Assembly: GCA_013202495.1 (NCBI GenBank)
Contig: JABMQQ010000024.1
Coordinates: 1 to 36,996, forward strand
Source of the DNA: Fidelibacterota bacterium
GTDB taxonomy: Bacteria > Fidelibacterota > UBA8477 > JABMPR01
DNA: 36,996 bases
Reading direction: 5' to 3'
In this document: one piece after another, positions 25,392 through 34,265 of the stretch
How the letters are laid out: the number at the start of each line of letters is the position of its first letter
Numbering within the stretch: the first letter of the stretch is position 1
Notes under the pieces: generated by a model
Seen by the model: only the letters and a program-made list of their open reading frames with translations
Database searches by the model: none
What the model was told of the DNA's origin: nothing
Program-made: the position numbers and the translations under genes

Positions 25392-26804
25392 ATCTTAAAA
25401 CGCTTTACAATAATTCTTCTCTTGGGTACATGCCTCATTGCCTGGGGTAATCCTATACCTGATACGACGAAATTTGATCGGTCTGTCCATGGTCGACCTT
25501 TCGATCTTGAGGAATTCATTGGCACAACGGTCATCGACGATATCCTTAGTCCTCAAAATGGCACGCCTCAGTGGGTCAAGACAGAAGAGCTGAGCTCTGA
25601 CACCCTCTATTATGGAATTGGAAAATCTACTGAATCCCAGGAAGCTGCAGACAATGATGCCCGTTTGAGTTTTGCTCAACATGTTGAAGTCAGTGTACAG
25701 AGTATTGCTACACAGCAAATTGAAGAGAACAAGGATCGACTGGATGAGAACTACAGTTACGAATCGCTGGTCTCCACCAATATGAACCTACGCAGTATTA
25801 AAATTACTAACAGGCATATTTCCACCGATTCTACCTTTTATAGCCTGATTAGTTATGGAAAGTCCACCTACCATCGCCTGGTAACTCAGGAGATTCAAAT
25901 ATCCCTGGAAGCAAATATTCGGCAACAAGAATTAGAACATCAGGCGACGGAAGCCCTCAGAGCAGATTCACTGCGACATAAAATTACCATGGACAGTCTG
26001 GCTTTAGGTAGGAAACAAGCTGTCATTGATTCCCTCGATCATATATTGAAAATGGAAGAAGCCCGCCTCAGACAGGATCAAGACAGGGTCAAGCTGATAA
26101 AAAGTCAGTCCGCAGCTTTTCTCAAAATCAAGCCACGCTATCAGTTGATCGATGTCCCCACAGCATCCACGCCAAGAACCTGGATCTACGTATCAGGTCG
26201 ATGGAACCCCGATACTGAAGCTATTCGACAACTCAAAACCGGGATTTCCATCTGGTTAATCAGTGCAGAAGCCAATGTCTGGGCTACCGAATCGGTTATC
26301 GATCAAACAGATCTCATGCTCAAACTTCAACTACTCCCAGAGCGGGGTGAAGTCTATAAAGTCAGTCTCGCCTTTGGCTGGGTTGACTATCTCTCAGCAT
26401 TCTCTCAGGCAAATCGAGCCCGATTACAAGAAAGTGGTGGTCACAAAAAACTAATCAGCATCGTAGAGGATGAGTTGAAAGATCCCTATGCACATGCCTC
26501 CTCATTTTTTGTTACAGGAACCGTGGGGATACCTCAGATGAACAATCATTTATCAATGTATCTGGACAAACGTCGGATTTCCCTGGCAAATATCTGGTAC
26601 CCCTTCCCTAGAAACATGGGTGACGCCATAAGTATTATTAATCAATTGGATTATATCAGTTCAGAGTACTATCGGAATCGATTTGATGACAAAATCCAGT
26701 GGCAATTTGGAATTCGCATAATTGCCATCCCCGATCGCTTTGCCACTATGATCAGCTATGAGGACCATGAGGTTTGGATGCTGAATTTCGAATTTCAGTA
26801 TTAA
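25392..26804 (+). CDS. secreted LPP20-like protein with coiled coil and beta-rich C-terminus
   Basis: The frame encodes a signal peptide, LKRFTIILLLGTCLIAWGNP, only if translation begins upstream of the TTG at 25422, since the charged KR lies before it. The codon placed correctly behind GGAGG (25381-25385) is ATC at 25392; I use it as the likely start, giving 470 residues, but TTG 25422 is the first conventional start. The segment GTPQWVKTEELSSDTLYYGIGKST and the following EAADNDARLSFAQHVEVSV resemble LPP20-family envelope proteins, where a WV...YGIG...A...A..A pattern recurs (each block here about 50-85). A coiled coil (about 175-245) follows, then a beta-rich domain ending in WMLNFEFQY, like an outer membrane strand. 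Role unknown. A relic of a paralogue's last codons is at 29094. Confidence 0.75.
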   Translation: MLKRFTIILLLGTCLIAWGNPIPDTTKFDRSVHGRPFDLEEFIGTTVIDDILSPQNGTPQWVKTEELSSDTLYYGIGKSTESQEAADNDARLSFAQHVEVSVQSIATQQIEENKDRLDENYSYESLVSTNMNLRSIKITNRHISTDSTFYSLISYGKSTYHRLVTQEIQISLEANIRQQELEHQATEALRADSLRHKITMDSLALGRKQAVIDSLDHILKMEEARLRQDQDRVKLIKSQSAAFLKIKPRYQLIDVPTASTPRTWIYVSGRWNPDTEAIRQLKTGISIWLISAEANVWATESVIDQTDLMLKLQLLPERGEVYKVSLAFGWVDYLSAFSQANRARLQESGGHKKLISIVEDELKDPYAHASSFFVTGTVGIPQMNNHLSMYLDKRRISLANIWYPFPRNMGDAISIINQLDYISSEYYRNRFDDKIQWQFGIRIIAIPDRFATMISYEDHEVWMLNFEFQY

Positions 26805-27024
26805 AGCACCAAATTCGTTCAACCGAATCTCTACTAACTTCCTTAGCATCGTACATCAACGCCAAGGTCTCGTATGCTGAAATTTATCGATTTTGTTAAC
26901 ATATTTCGTCTAATTCATTAACTTATAAACGTCACTAATTGAGATTGGACATGTTCTTTGTAGAGGTAGTTGAGATTATATAGTCAAACATCTCATTATT
27001 TTTTCCGAATTGGAAGGAGAGTGT

Positions 27025-27738
27025 ATGATGAAAAGTCATTTTAATATCCCACCAAGTATCGAGAGACGCTTACAAATAAAGAATGACTTGAAGCAATCTC
27101 ATGAAAAACAGAGAGATGTACTCAAACCATCTATCACTATCTCCAGAGAATATGGCTGTAAAGCTTACCCCCTAGCAAAACTGCTACAGGATCATCTAAA
27201 TGAACATGTTATCGATTCTAATGAAGAATGGACAGTTCTCGATAGACTTCTTCTAGATAGAATTGCTATTGCATCAGGGTATTCAAAATCAGAACTGGAG
27301 CACATCACTAAAGTCAATCCTAACTATCAGGCATTGATCACAAATATTGCCGGATTTAAACATGCCGATTCATTTGAAGTATTTAAGTACATCAAAGCGA
27401 TGCTTATCCATTTTGCTCAAATAGGAAATAGCATCATCATTGGTCGAGGAGGGGTTATAGTTACGCAGGATATGCCAAACATTCTGCATGTCAGACTCAT
27501 TGCACCCATGGCATATCGGGCAAAAAATATCAGTCAGAGTTTGGGTCTGTCAATAGTAGAAGCAGAACGGCATATTAAGTCACGACAAAATGAAAGAGAC
27601 GATTTTATCAATCATTTTACCCAAAGAGACACCAGCGATCCGACCCTATATCATTTGGTAATAAATAATGAAAAATGCACAACTGAGCAAATATCGAAGA
27701 TCATCCTTGCACACTTGGAGAGTTTAGCGGCGGGATAG
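27025..27738 (+). CDS. cytidylate kinase-like family protein
   Basis: 237 residues from ATG 27025 (a second ATG follows directly), with AAGGAGAG upstream; the frame also opens at TTG 27010. The core begins with PSITISREYGCKAYPLAKLL (about 35-54), followed by LDRLLLDRIA, GRGGVIVTQDMPNILHVRLIAP (about 143-164) and HIKSRQNERDDFINHF (about 187-202), the block order of the Cytidylate_kin2 family (PF13189). Typical members have GSGGREIGK-like glycine-rich residues at the nucleotide loop; here it reads GCKAYPLAK, so the loop is glycine-poor and activity is uncertain. Substrate is unknown. It stands alone, with a 220-base gap upstream where I see no clear gene or promoter. Confidence 0.82.
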   Translation: MMKSHFNIPPSIERRLQIKNDLKQSHEKQRDVLKPSITISREYGCKAYPLAKLLQDHLNEHVIDSNEEWTVLDRLLLDRIAIASGYSKSELEHITKVNPNYQALITNIAGFKHADSFEVFKYIKAMLIHFAQIGNSIIIGRGGVIVTQDMPNILHVRLIAPMAYRAKNISQSLGLSIVEAERHIKSRQNERDDFINHFTQRDTSDPTLYHLVINNEKCTTEQISKIILAHLESLAAG

Positions 27739-27795
27739 GGATAGCTCATACTCATCAACAGCTTCCTCCAAATTATCGACGAAAGTCAAATCTAG

Positions 27796-29070
27796 TCAAA
27801 GTTGAGCGCCAAATAGAATGATCGGACCTGCATTTAATGCATATCCTTCAAGAAAGCCCGCCGATTTGTAGCCCAGTTCAACAACGAGTTTAATTGGAGT
27901 TGATACATCTGGTAGACGATAATAAGTCCTGAAAGAGGCCGCTCCACCAATACCGCCACCCACGACTTCTTCAGCCCCACCCAACATTAACTCAGGTTGA
28001 TTCCAGATATTCATTGACAGATCTATGGAAAAATCAGATTTAGCAAAAGGATTAGAGATAAACAGACCAAGACCACCCCAGCCATTATGAAATGTCTCGT
28101 CACCCTTGCTCAGCGTGATTCTATATAGCACTTCGTCGATTACTATATTGTTTCCAAGGTGTGTTTCAACACCAAAGGGAGTTAACCCAACATGAACACT
28201 TGGTAAATATTTTATTGAGCCAAACTTGAGCATGGGTAAGGCTGAAATCGGGTCACCATTCCATAGATATTTGATGAGGCCATTGTATAAGCTGAAAAAT
28301 AACATAGGATCAAGAGCATTACGATTCACAGCACGCTTCAAATCATCCAGTGAGAATGGCAAATTCATAACATCTGCGTATCCATTGTACATGTTCAGAA
28401 GATTGATATATGCTTGAGGATCATTGTAGTTTTGTTGGGCGGGATACAGATCCTCAGAATCCTGTATATAGGTCAGAGATATTTGAAATGACCAAAAATA
28501 TGTCAGTGCTTCACGATAATGCTGCTCACCCAGCACCATCCAGCGTTGACGCAAGGCGCTATTGAGCATTTGATGGGATTCCAGCCCACCCGTCCAAATG
28601 GCTATCTCTTCGTGCCTACTGATAATGCCGGGACCAATATTGGTGGATGCCTGGCCGCCTCCATCCCCATATGGAGGTGGAAGGTCATAACCATAATCAA
28701 TGTTTGTGATGTCCAACTCTCGATATCGAGCACCATGACCGAAATATTCATGCAATAGCACAACTGTGAAATAATCCATGGGTACATCCAGCAGGATCAA
28801 TTTGGATACTCGACCTGCAAGATTGATGGCTTTGCCTTTGAGCGATTGTTCATTCATCCACTGGATACCGACAAATCGATCCTCTAACAGAGCAAGGGTA
28901 GCATGTGCTGTAAGAATACTTTCGGAACCGGCTCGCATATTCAGTTGGGGGCTCAGCATAATACTGTGGGGAGCACTTGCGCCAACCTCACTGGATTCCA
29001 TTGCAAGCAGACTGGTGGAATTCCAGACTACCATCACAATACACATCTTAAAGATGATATGCCTATACAC
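27796..29070 (-). CDS. exported protein with HExxxH motif, unknown function
   Basis: 424 residues. GTG 29070 is the start, supported by AAAGGAGG eight bases upstream and by the signal-like MYRHIIFKMCIVMVVWNSTSLLA. A hydrophobic helix leads into VVLLHEYFGHGARYRE (His107, Glu108, His112). This resembles a zinc-protease helix, but with three residues rather than two between Glu and the second His. ISRHEEIAIWTGGLESHQ (about 149-166) could offer further ligands. The second half is rich in Gly and aromatic residues (GWGGLGLFISNPF, GGGIGGAASFRTYYRLP) and ends in GPIILFGAQL, like a beta-barrel or outer membrane-associated domain. I recognise no named family. It is the last gene of a minus-strand run, after the YiiX-like gene, separated from it by a 113-base gap that holds a gene relic. 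Confidence 0.72.
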   Translation of the reverse strand: MYRHIIFKMCIVMVVWNSTSLLAMESSEVGASAPHSIMLSPQLNMRAGSESILTAHATLALLEDRFVGIQWMNEQSLKGKAINLAGRVSKLILLDVPMDYFTVVLLHEYFGHGARYRELDITNIDYGYDLPPPYGDGGGQASTNIGPGIISRHEEIAIWTGGLESHQMLNSALRQRWMVLGEQHYREALTYFWSFQISLTYIQDSEDLYPAQQNYNDPQAYINLLNMYNGYADVMNLPFSLDDLKRAVNRNALDPMLFFSLYNGLIKYLWNGDPISALPMLKFGSIKYLPSVHVGLTPFGVETHLGNNIVIDEVLYRITLSKGDETFHNGWGGLGLFISNPFAKSDFSIDLSMNIWNQPELMLGGAEEVVGGGIGGAASFRTYYRLPDVSTPIKLVVELGYKSAGFLEGYALNAGPIILFGAQL

Positions 29071-29093
29071 CTAGAAATCCTCCTTTCTTTACA

Positions 29094-29156
29094 CCACGAT
29101 GATCAGCTATGAAGACGATGAGACCTGGACGCTGAATTTTGAAGTTTAGTATTGAG
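29094..29156 (+). pseudogene. relic of the 3' end of an LPP20-like gene paralogue
   Basis: The frame ATG ATC AGC TAT ... encodes MISYEDDETWTLNFEV and a stop. It matches MISYEDHEVWMLNFEFQY, the end of the protein encoded at 25392-26804. DNA similarity extends over about 60 bases, including the trailing AGTATT(A/G)A. Nothing similar lies upstream of it, so it is a fragment of a duplicated copy left between two minus-strand genes. Confidence 0.8.
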
Positions 29157-29183
29157 ACATCACCTAATAACGGATCGTCAAGG

Positions 29184-30740
29184 TCAATCCTCGCCAAGCA
29201 GCAACCTATCCGATGGTAAGCTCTGGTAAAAACCGAGTCTTCTCCAACTATCTCTAAAAACTGCTTCATCTTTGCGAACACTCAACTTCTCAAATTCATT
29301 CCCATCATAAAACAGGACAAAGTCAAGATTGATTGATTCATGCTCTTGGTCGAACTGTTTTACCATGATATTCGCAGGGGTCATGACCCTACCGGCCACT
29401 TCAGTAGTAATAAAGGCTATGCCGCTGAAATTATTTCCAGGTTCTAATGACTTATATATGAGCTCTGAGCAGACCAGACTTGAGTCCGTGAGAAAATCAA
29501 AATTATAATCATATCCTCGACCAAAATATTGAAAGGCGTTATATATGGATTCTGCCTTATCCTCTTTTGAAAGTCTGGGTCTCAGAACGCCCAGCCCATC
29601 ACAGCTCAAAGATGCTGTCAATGATTGGAATACAACGCCTCTACCAATTGCTTCCAACACGGTTTGCTTTCCTGGTGATTCGTTCTGTAGCATGTTGCTT
29701 GCATATGCCTCAGGGAAAGTCTTTTCTAATAATTCTTCAAAGGATCCGCTTGCTACCCCCTCAGCTTTTACCCAGGTTCTCACAGATTCAGTGTCGAAAT
29801 ATTCTACCCTTTCTAAAGAATCTCCAACATAGAAGGCAGCATGAGTCCAGTAGCCAGGAATACCAGCGTTGGTCATATACCATTCACGTCTCTGGAACAG
29901 AATATCACCAGGATTTAGATCGGTTTGAATCTTCATTATATCCTTAGAGGATATGAGGTTTTCACCTTCTCTAAATACGCGGATATGACCTACCCACTCT
30001 GCAAAATTCTTCTGGATTGGGAACCACCAGGAAAAGGATTGATTCTCAAGAACATCCCGAGCATGCCTGACACTCAATCTTACCCCATAATCTATACCCA
30101 GACTCGTATTGTAACCTTCCAGCATGGCTATTCTTGAATAATATGGATTTACATCAGGACGCTGATCTCGATAGATTATTTGCAGAGCGGCAAATTCAGC
30201 AGCCTGTTTTACGCTCAGAAAATGGGTTTTAAATTGAGTGTAGGTATTAGCCTCCAAACTGTACTCTGGATGTCCCTCGTTCAAAATGGTTTGAAGTGCC
30301 TCATTACGATCAACTATATGGATGAAATGAACGGCCCTGGAGCTTTGGACCAGGAAAGCCCAATAGTAGTTGATAAGACTCTCAAAATGGATATCCGTTT
30401 TTAGATTGGTGAAGAAACCATTGTGGGTATAACGGATCATCTCAAGATGTGCCATATAATCCAGGACGCTAGCCCAGACCATTATTAGATCAGCTTTAGC
30501 GACTCGGTCAAGCATTTGATATTGATCCACCTTATCGATACCAAATCGAGCACCATTACGCTCGAGATATGTGAGATTTGAATCTAACATGTTTTGATAG
30601 CGCTCTATTTCAACCTGGAAATCTGGTCCTTGAAATTGCATGTCTTGCGATGGAGGGACGGCACAAGAAATGGTAACTATGGCTCCAATCAGAATTACAA
30701 GCTTCCGTAGGACTGACAATTTTGATATTCTCCATTTCAT
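29184..30740 (-). CDS. predicted lipoprotein with YiiX-type permuted papain-like (NlpC/P60-related) domain
   Basis: 518 residues from ATG 30740, which opens MKWRISKLSVLRKLVILIGA and a lipobox-like TISC (Cys26). A TTG-started extension to 30803 would hide the signal peptide and is unlikely. Residues 30-265 are helical and of unknown type. The C-terminal part is a YiiX/YebB-like circularly permuted NlpC/P60 domain: LNPGDILFQRR (about 276-286), the catalytic-type His300 in YWTHAAFYVGD, and Cys424 in SSLVCSELIYKSL. His before Cys is the permuted order. Such enzymes are thought to act on amide or thioester bonds of peptides or lipids. It lies 69 bases downstream of the DUF2135 gene on the same strand and is probably co-transcribed with it. 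Confidence 0.85.
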   Translation of the reverse strand: MKWRISKLSVLRKLVILIGAIVTISCAVPPSQDMQFQGPDFQVEIERYQNMLDSNLTYLERNGARFGIDKVDQYQMLDRVAKADLIMVWASVLDYMAHLEMIRYTHNGFFTNLKTDIHFESLINYYWAFLVQSSRAVHFIHIVDRNEALQTILNEGHPEYSLEANTYTQFKTHFLSVKQAAEFAALQIIYRDQRPDVNPYYSRIAMLEGYNTSLGIDYGVRLSVRHARDVLENQSFSWWFPIQKNFAEWVGHIRVFREGENLISSKDIMKIQTDLNPGDILFQRREWYMTNAGIPGYWTHAAFYVGDSLERVEYFDTESVRTWVKAEGVASGSFEELLEKTFPEAYASNMLQNESPGKQTVLEAIGRGVVFQSLTASLSCDGLGVLRPRLSKEDKAESIYNAFQYFGRGYDYNFDFLTDSSLVCSELIYKSLEPGNNFSGIAFITTEVAGRVMTPANIMVKQFDQEHESINLDFVLFYDGNEFEKLSVRKDEAVFRDSWRRLGFYQSLPSDRLLLGED

Positions 30741-30809
30741 AATTTCATTTGGTTGAGGAAAGTGAAAGCTTTTACACTTTATAAACACACTTAGCTCATC
30801 CAAAAAGAG

Positions 30810-32729
30810 CTAGTTCTTGGCCGGCAGCTTTTGCATGTCAGAAAGAATCTTCCGTTTCAGTTGTTCTGAAAGAGGTGGTTGCTGAATTCCAGACGGTTCA
30901 GCATTTGGATAAAAGGTTACTACTTCCCACCATGCTTCAGGATTATTTCCATTTTGATCTGAAATAAGAAATGAATGTGGTCCAAAGACAGTAATTGGAC
31001 TACCATTTAATCTCATCTGGATATTGGCATCAGCGAATTCGTCTCGATCCAGGGTCCAACTATTCACCATCAATACGTAAGCACCCAGAATAGCACTTTC
31101 AGCGGTAAATGTTTCAGGTCCATAACCTTCCACATCATCAATATCAAGAAAACCTTCAGATGTGTTCATATTGCCATAAAAGCAATGTTCTCCAAGAGGG
31201 GTCCACAGATGCAAGTCCAAATCGGAGGTCGGTGTGTTCCATGCAAGGGTTACTTCAATATCTGGTGCTGGGAAGGTCCCAACACAAGTTATTAATTCAC
31301 TGAGCCCTGTATTGCCTTCTGGACTGTTTGCCCTGACCTGTAAGGTGTTTTCCCCTGAGGTTATCGAGACAGCCTGGAGAAAGGATCCATCAGCCACGGA
31401 GATATCCTGATCATAATTATTTATAGATAAAATAGCGTGTTCACCAATATACGGTAACATCTCACCACTAGAATCCTGTAAGGTAATTGATCCAGAAATT
31501 GTAATAATGTTATCGGCAAATTGAGCTCCTTCCCCAGGATTTGAAATACTGACAATTGGGAGGGGGAATCCTGGCTCTTCGAGTACAACATCGATAAGGT
31601 GAGATTGATCAGTTTGATGCACTATGTGTGCAATGTATTCATTATACCCCGGTAAAAACAATCTGATCTGATGTGTTCTAGCTGTTAGGCTTGTGATCGT
31701 TGCCGGTGTTACCATGTTCACATTTGTACCGTCAATATATATCGAGGCGCCACTGGGATCCGAAATCAGATCCACAGAATTGGGCTCACCGGAACTTGTA
31801 TGCTCTACCTGCATAGTGACACTAATTTCTGCCTCTCCGCCATTTGAGTTCAGATGCAATTGCCCCTGATAAGTACCTTCAACTAAATTCCCTCGATTCA
31901 CGAGTGCCAATACTACATCTGTCTCTGTTTCTGTCTCACCATCATTTGGTTCGAGGTGCAACCAATTCTCATCACTGCTTATAAACCATTGAAGATTCCC
32001 ATTGCCAGTATTCATTATATTGAAGGGAATTTCGGTAACGTTTGGAGGAAATTCCAAGTTTTGTTCACTCACCCACAGTACTGGTGTCGCTGAAACCGTC
32101 ATGGTTACCGGAATTGTCTGGCTCCCAAATTCAGAATCAAACTCAACTTCACCTGCATAATCACCAATTTCCAGCTCATCTCGGATTACAGAAATTATAA
32201 CTGTATCTGCTTCACTCACAGTGGATCCACTTATTGGATTAATTTCTATCCAGGAAGAGGTTTTGGAAAGACTCCAATCCAAAGTGTCAGAGCCATCATT
32301 CATGACAACTAATGATAATTCGTTCGACAAACTGCCAAACACCAGTGCTGATGGCGTTAAACTTGCGATGGGTTGAGGTGGAGAGATGATTGTGAGTGAT
32401 AGCGTATCAGAGACACCAACATTGCCAGCTTCATCATATGCTATTCCGTACAACTGGTGTTCCTGGTCATCTGCATATTCAGTGGTTATCCATTCGAAAG
32501 TCCAGGGCAACGAATCGAGGACATCCAGAAGTGATTCGTCAAGAAAAATTTCTACTCTAACGACGGCTACATTGTCTTCGGCCAGAATAACCACAGACAC
32601 GGTATCCAACACAAGACTACTATCCAGGGGGCTTATTATAGAAATAGTTGGAGATGTACTGTCTGATTCTTCACACTGAAACATCAAAATCATGGAAATA
32701 CAGTACAATAATAGTCTGAATATCTTCAA
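30810..32729 (-). CDS. multidomain lipoprotein: Ig-like, BACON x2, PEGA, Ig-like, DUF2135 (YfaP)
   Basis: 639 residues from TTG 32729, supported by GAGGGGG seven bases upstream. A hydrophobic leader ends at Cys19 (ILMFQC, an imperfect lipobox). Domains in order: Ig-like (27-115, ISIISPLDSS...DEAGNVG); two BACON repeats (about 122-213 and 217-310, each with a SWIEINPISGS or ENWLHLEPNDG core); PEGA (about 317-385, SDPSGASIYIDGTNV and LFLPGYNEY); Ig-like (about 390-478); and a DUF2135/YfaP domain (about 482-600) with VTLAWNTPTSDLDLHLWTP and FLDIDDVEGYGPE. All are extracytoplasmic adhesion or binding modules. It is the first gene of a three-gene minus-strand cluster. Confidence 0.9.
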   Translation of the reverse strand: MKIFRLLLYCISMILMFQCEESDSTSPTISIISPLDSSLVLDTVSVVILAEDNVAVVRVEIFLDESLLDVLDSLPWTFEWITTEYADDQEHQLYGIAYDEAGNVGVSDTLSLTIISPPQPIASLTPSALVFGSLSNELSLVVMNDGSDTLDWSLSKTSSWIEINPISGSTVSEADTVIISVIRDELEIGDYAGEVEFDSEFGSQTIPVTMTVSATPVLWVSEQNLEFPPNVTEIPFNIMNTGNGNLQWFISSDENWLHLEPNDGETETETDVVLALVNRGNLVEGTYQGQLHLNSNGGEAEISVTMQVEHTSSGEPNSVDLISDPSGASIYIDGTNVNMVTPATITSLTARTHQIRLFLPGYNEYIAHIVHQTDQSHLIDVVLEEPGFPLPIVSISNPGEGAQFADNIITISGSITLQDSSGEMLPYIGEHAILSINNYDQDISVADGSFLQAVSITSGENTLQVRANSPEGNTGLSELITCVGTFPAPDIEVTLAWNTPTSDLDLHLWTPLGEHCFYGNMNTSEGFLDIDDVEGYGPETFTAESAILGAYVLMVNSWTLDRDEFADANIQMRLNGSPITVFGPHSFLISDQNGNNPEAWWEVVTFYPNAEPSGIQQPPLSEQLKRKILSDMQKLPAKN

Positions 32730-32801
32730 TATTTACCCCCTCGAATGAGCCATTGTCTTTTTATCGATACCGACCCAATAGGTTGACATTTCTGAGAATC
32801 T

Positions 32802-33974
32802 TTAAATCCTCACAAAAATCTTTTTAGAATACAGAACCCACAGGATAGCCAGCCAGAATGCGATATTGGTCAGTGCATAAAATAGCGAACCATTCAGTTC
32901 TCCTGCCAGCGGTACGAAAACACCACTATATAAGGCATGCTTGATAGAAATAATATCACCCTCAACATTGCTAGTTTTCACCATGTACATCAAGCGGCCA
33001 AGAATCCCTGATCCTACAAATACCACGAGAGCATTACTACCAAAAACAATAGCCGGTTTGATCCAGAAATCCATCTTTTTAACATCAATGAGATAAGAAG
33101 AGACAACAATCATCATGATGGCCAATCCATCCATGGTGATAACATACGATACTGTCCATAACTGCTTATTGATGGGTTCAATGAGGCTGAGGAGTGAGCC
33201 TGCAAAGAACAACATGATCCCGAGTACACTCAAGTTGCTGAGCTTATCCTGATGATCGATGGGTTTGCGCAAATATTCACCCAACCAGAAACCACTCATA
33301 AGTGTAGCAACTGCAGGCAGGGTCGACAATAATCCTTCTGGATCAAAGGGGACGCCTGTACCACCGTACAAGTGAGCTTTACCAAAAAGCAGGATGTCCA
33401 TGTAACGGATAAAATTATCAGCCAGTTCAAAACTGCCAGCTCCCCATCCATCCACCAGTGGAACTCGCATAAAAAACTCATAAATGGCTATCAGAGCTCC
33501 CACTGCAAGTATTCTGGAAGAGGTTCTCGGGAAATAAAGGATGATCAATCCCCCAATGAGATAACTCAGACCGATCCTCTGTAAAACACCCCAGTATCGT
33601 AAGCTGAGAAAGCGTCGAAAAATATCCATAAATTCGAAATCAGAAGCCATCTGGGCATTGAGGGGAATATTGAAAGGGAAACCATTCAGAAAAAGACCCA
33701 AACCAATGATGATGGCACCCCTGGACCAAACTTTTTTCTTAAGGGCTGCCACATCAGCACCAGCCTCCATTCGCTTTCCAAAACTGAGGGCCATAGCCAC
33801 ACCAACGATAAAGAGAAAAAATGGAAAGACCAAATCCGTGGGTGTCCATCCATGCCACCGGGCATGTCGCAATGGTCCATATATATGTGACCAGCTTCCG
33901 GGATTATTGACCAGAATCATCAATCCGACGGTCAAACCTCGAAATACATCCAGAGAAATCATACGATCTTTCAT
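32802..33974 (-). CDS. NagX-like membrane acyltransferase (heparan-alpha-glucosaminide N-acetyltransferase family, DUF5009)
   Basis: 390 residues with about ten membrane helices. The opening RMISLDVFRGLTVGLMILVN (4-23) and HARWHGWTPTDLVFPFFLFIVG (about 37-58) are the signature of the HGSNAT/NagX family, which moves acetyl groups across a membrane onto amino sugars. The family His in the HARWHGW loop is present. Bacterial members are linked to chitin, N-acetylglucosamine or cell-wall sugar modification, but the substrate cannot be stated here. AAGGAGCCTGC precedes the ATG, a strong ribosome binding site. It has the same orientation as the lipoprotein cluster downstream, with a 72-base gap. Confidence 0.9.
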   Translation of the reverse strand: MKDRMISLDVFRGLTVGLMILVNNPGSWSHIYGPLRHARWHGWTPTDLVFPFFLFIVGVAMALSFGKRMEAGADVAALKKKVWSRGAIIIGLGLFLNGFPFNIPLNAQMASDFEFMDIFRRFLSLRYWGVLQRIGLSYLIGGLIILYFPRTSSRILAVGALIAIYEFFMRVPLVDGWGAGSFELADNFIRYMDILLFGKAHLYGGTGVPFDPEGLLSTLPAVATLMSGFWLGEYLRKPIDHQDKLSNLSVLGIMLFFAGSLLSLIEPINKQLWTVSYVITMDGLAIMMIVVSSYLIDVKKMDFWIKPAIVFGSNALVVFVGSGILGRLMYMVKTSNVEGDIISIKHALYSGVFVPLAGELNGSLFYALTNIAFWLAILWVLYSKKIFVRI

Positions 33975-34265
33975 GCAGGCTCCTTTATTTGATGAGTCTT
34001 ATGATGATAACAAAATAGATGAGGAGAAGTTAATATGCACATGTGAATTAATCGGACCTTCAAATAGTTCAGTCAATTTAATGGGAATGGTTTAATATTT
34101 GCTCTGAGCAACCATGACTAATCCACATCAATTCTAAAATGATAGGATGATGGGCATACTTCACACTTGAAATTTGTATTGGGGAGTTGATATTTACCCT
34201 GTGTTAAACCAACAATCGAAACGGCAATTTACCCTAGCCTTTAAACATAGATCGGAGATGGTATC

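Noticed and set aside
33658-34095. 145-codon open frame on the plus strand
   Set aside because: It is antisense to the start of the NagX-like gene, which has clear family motifs and a strong ribosome binding site.
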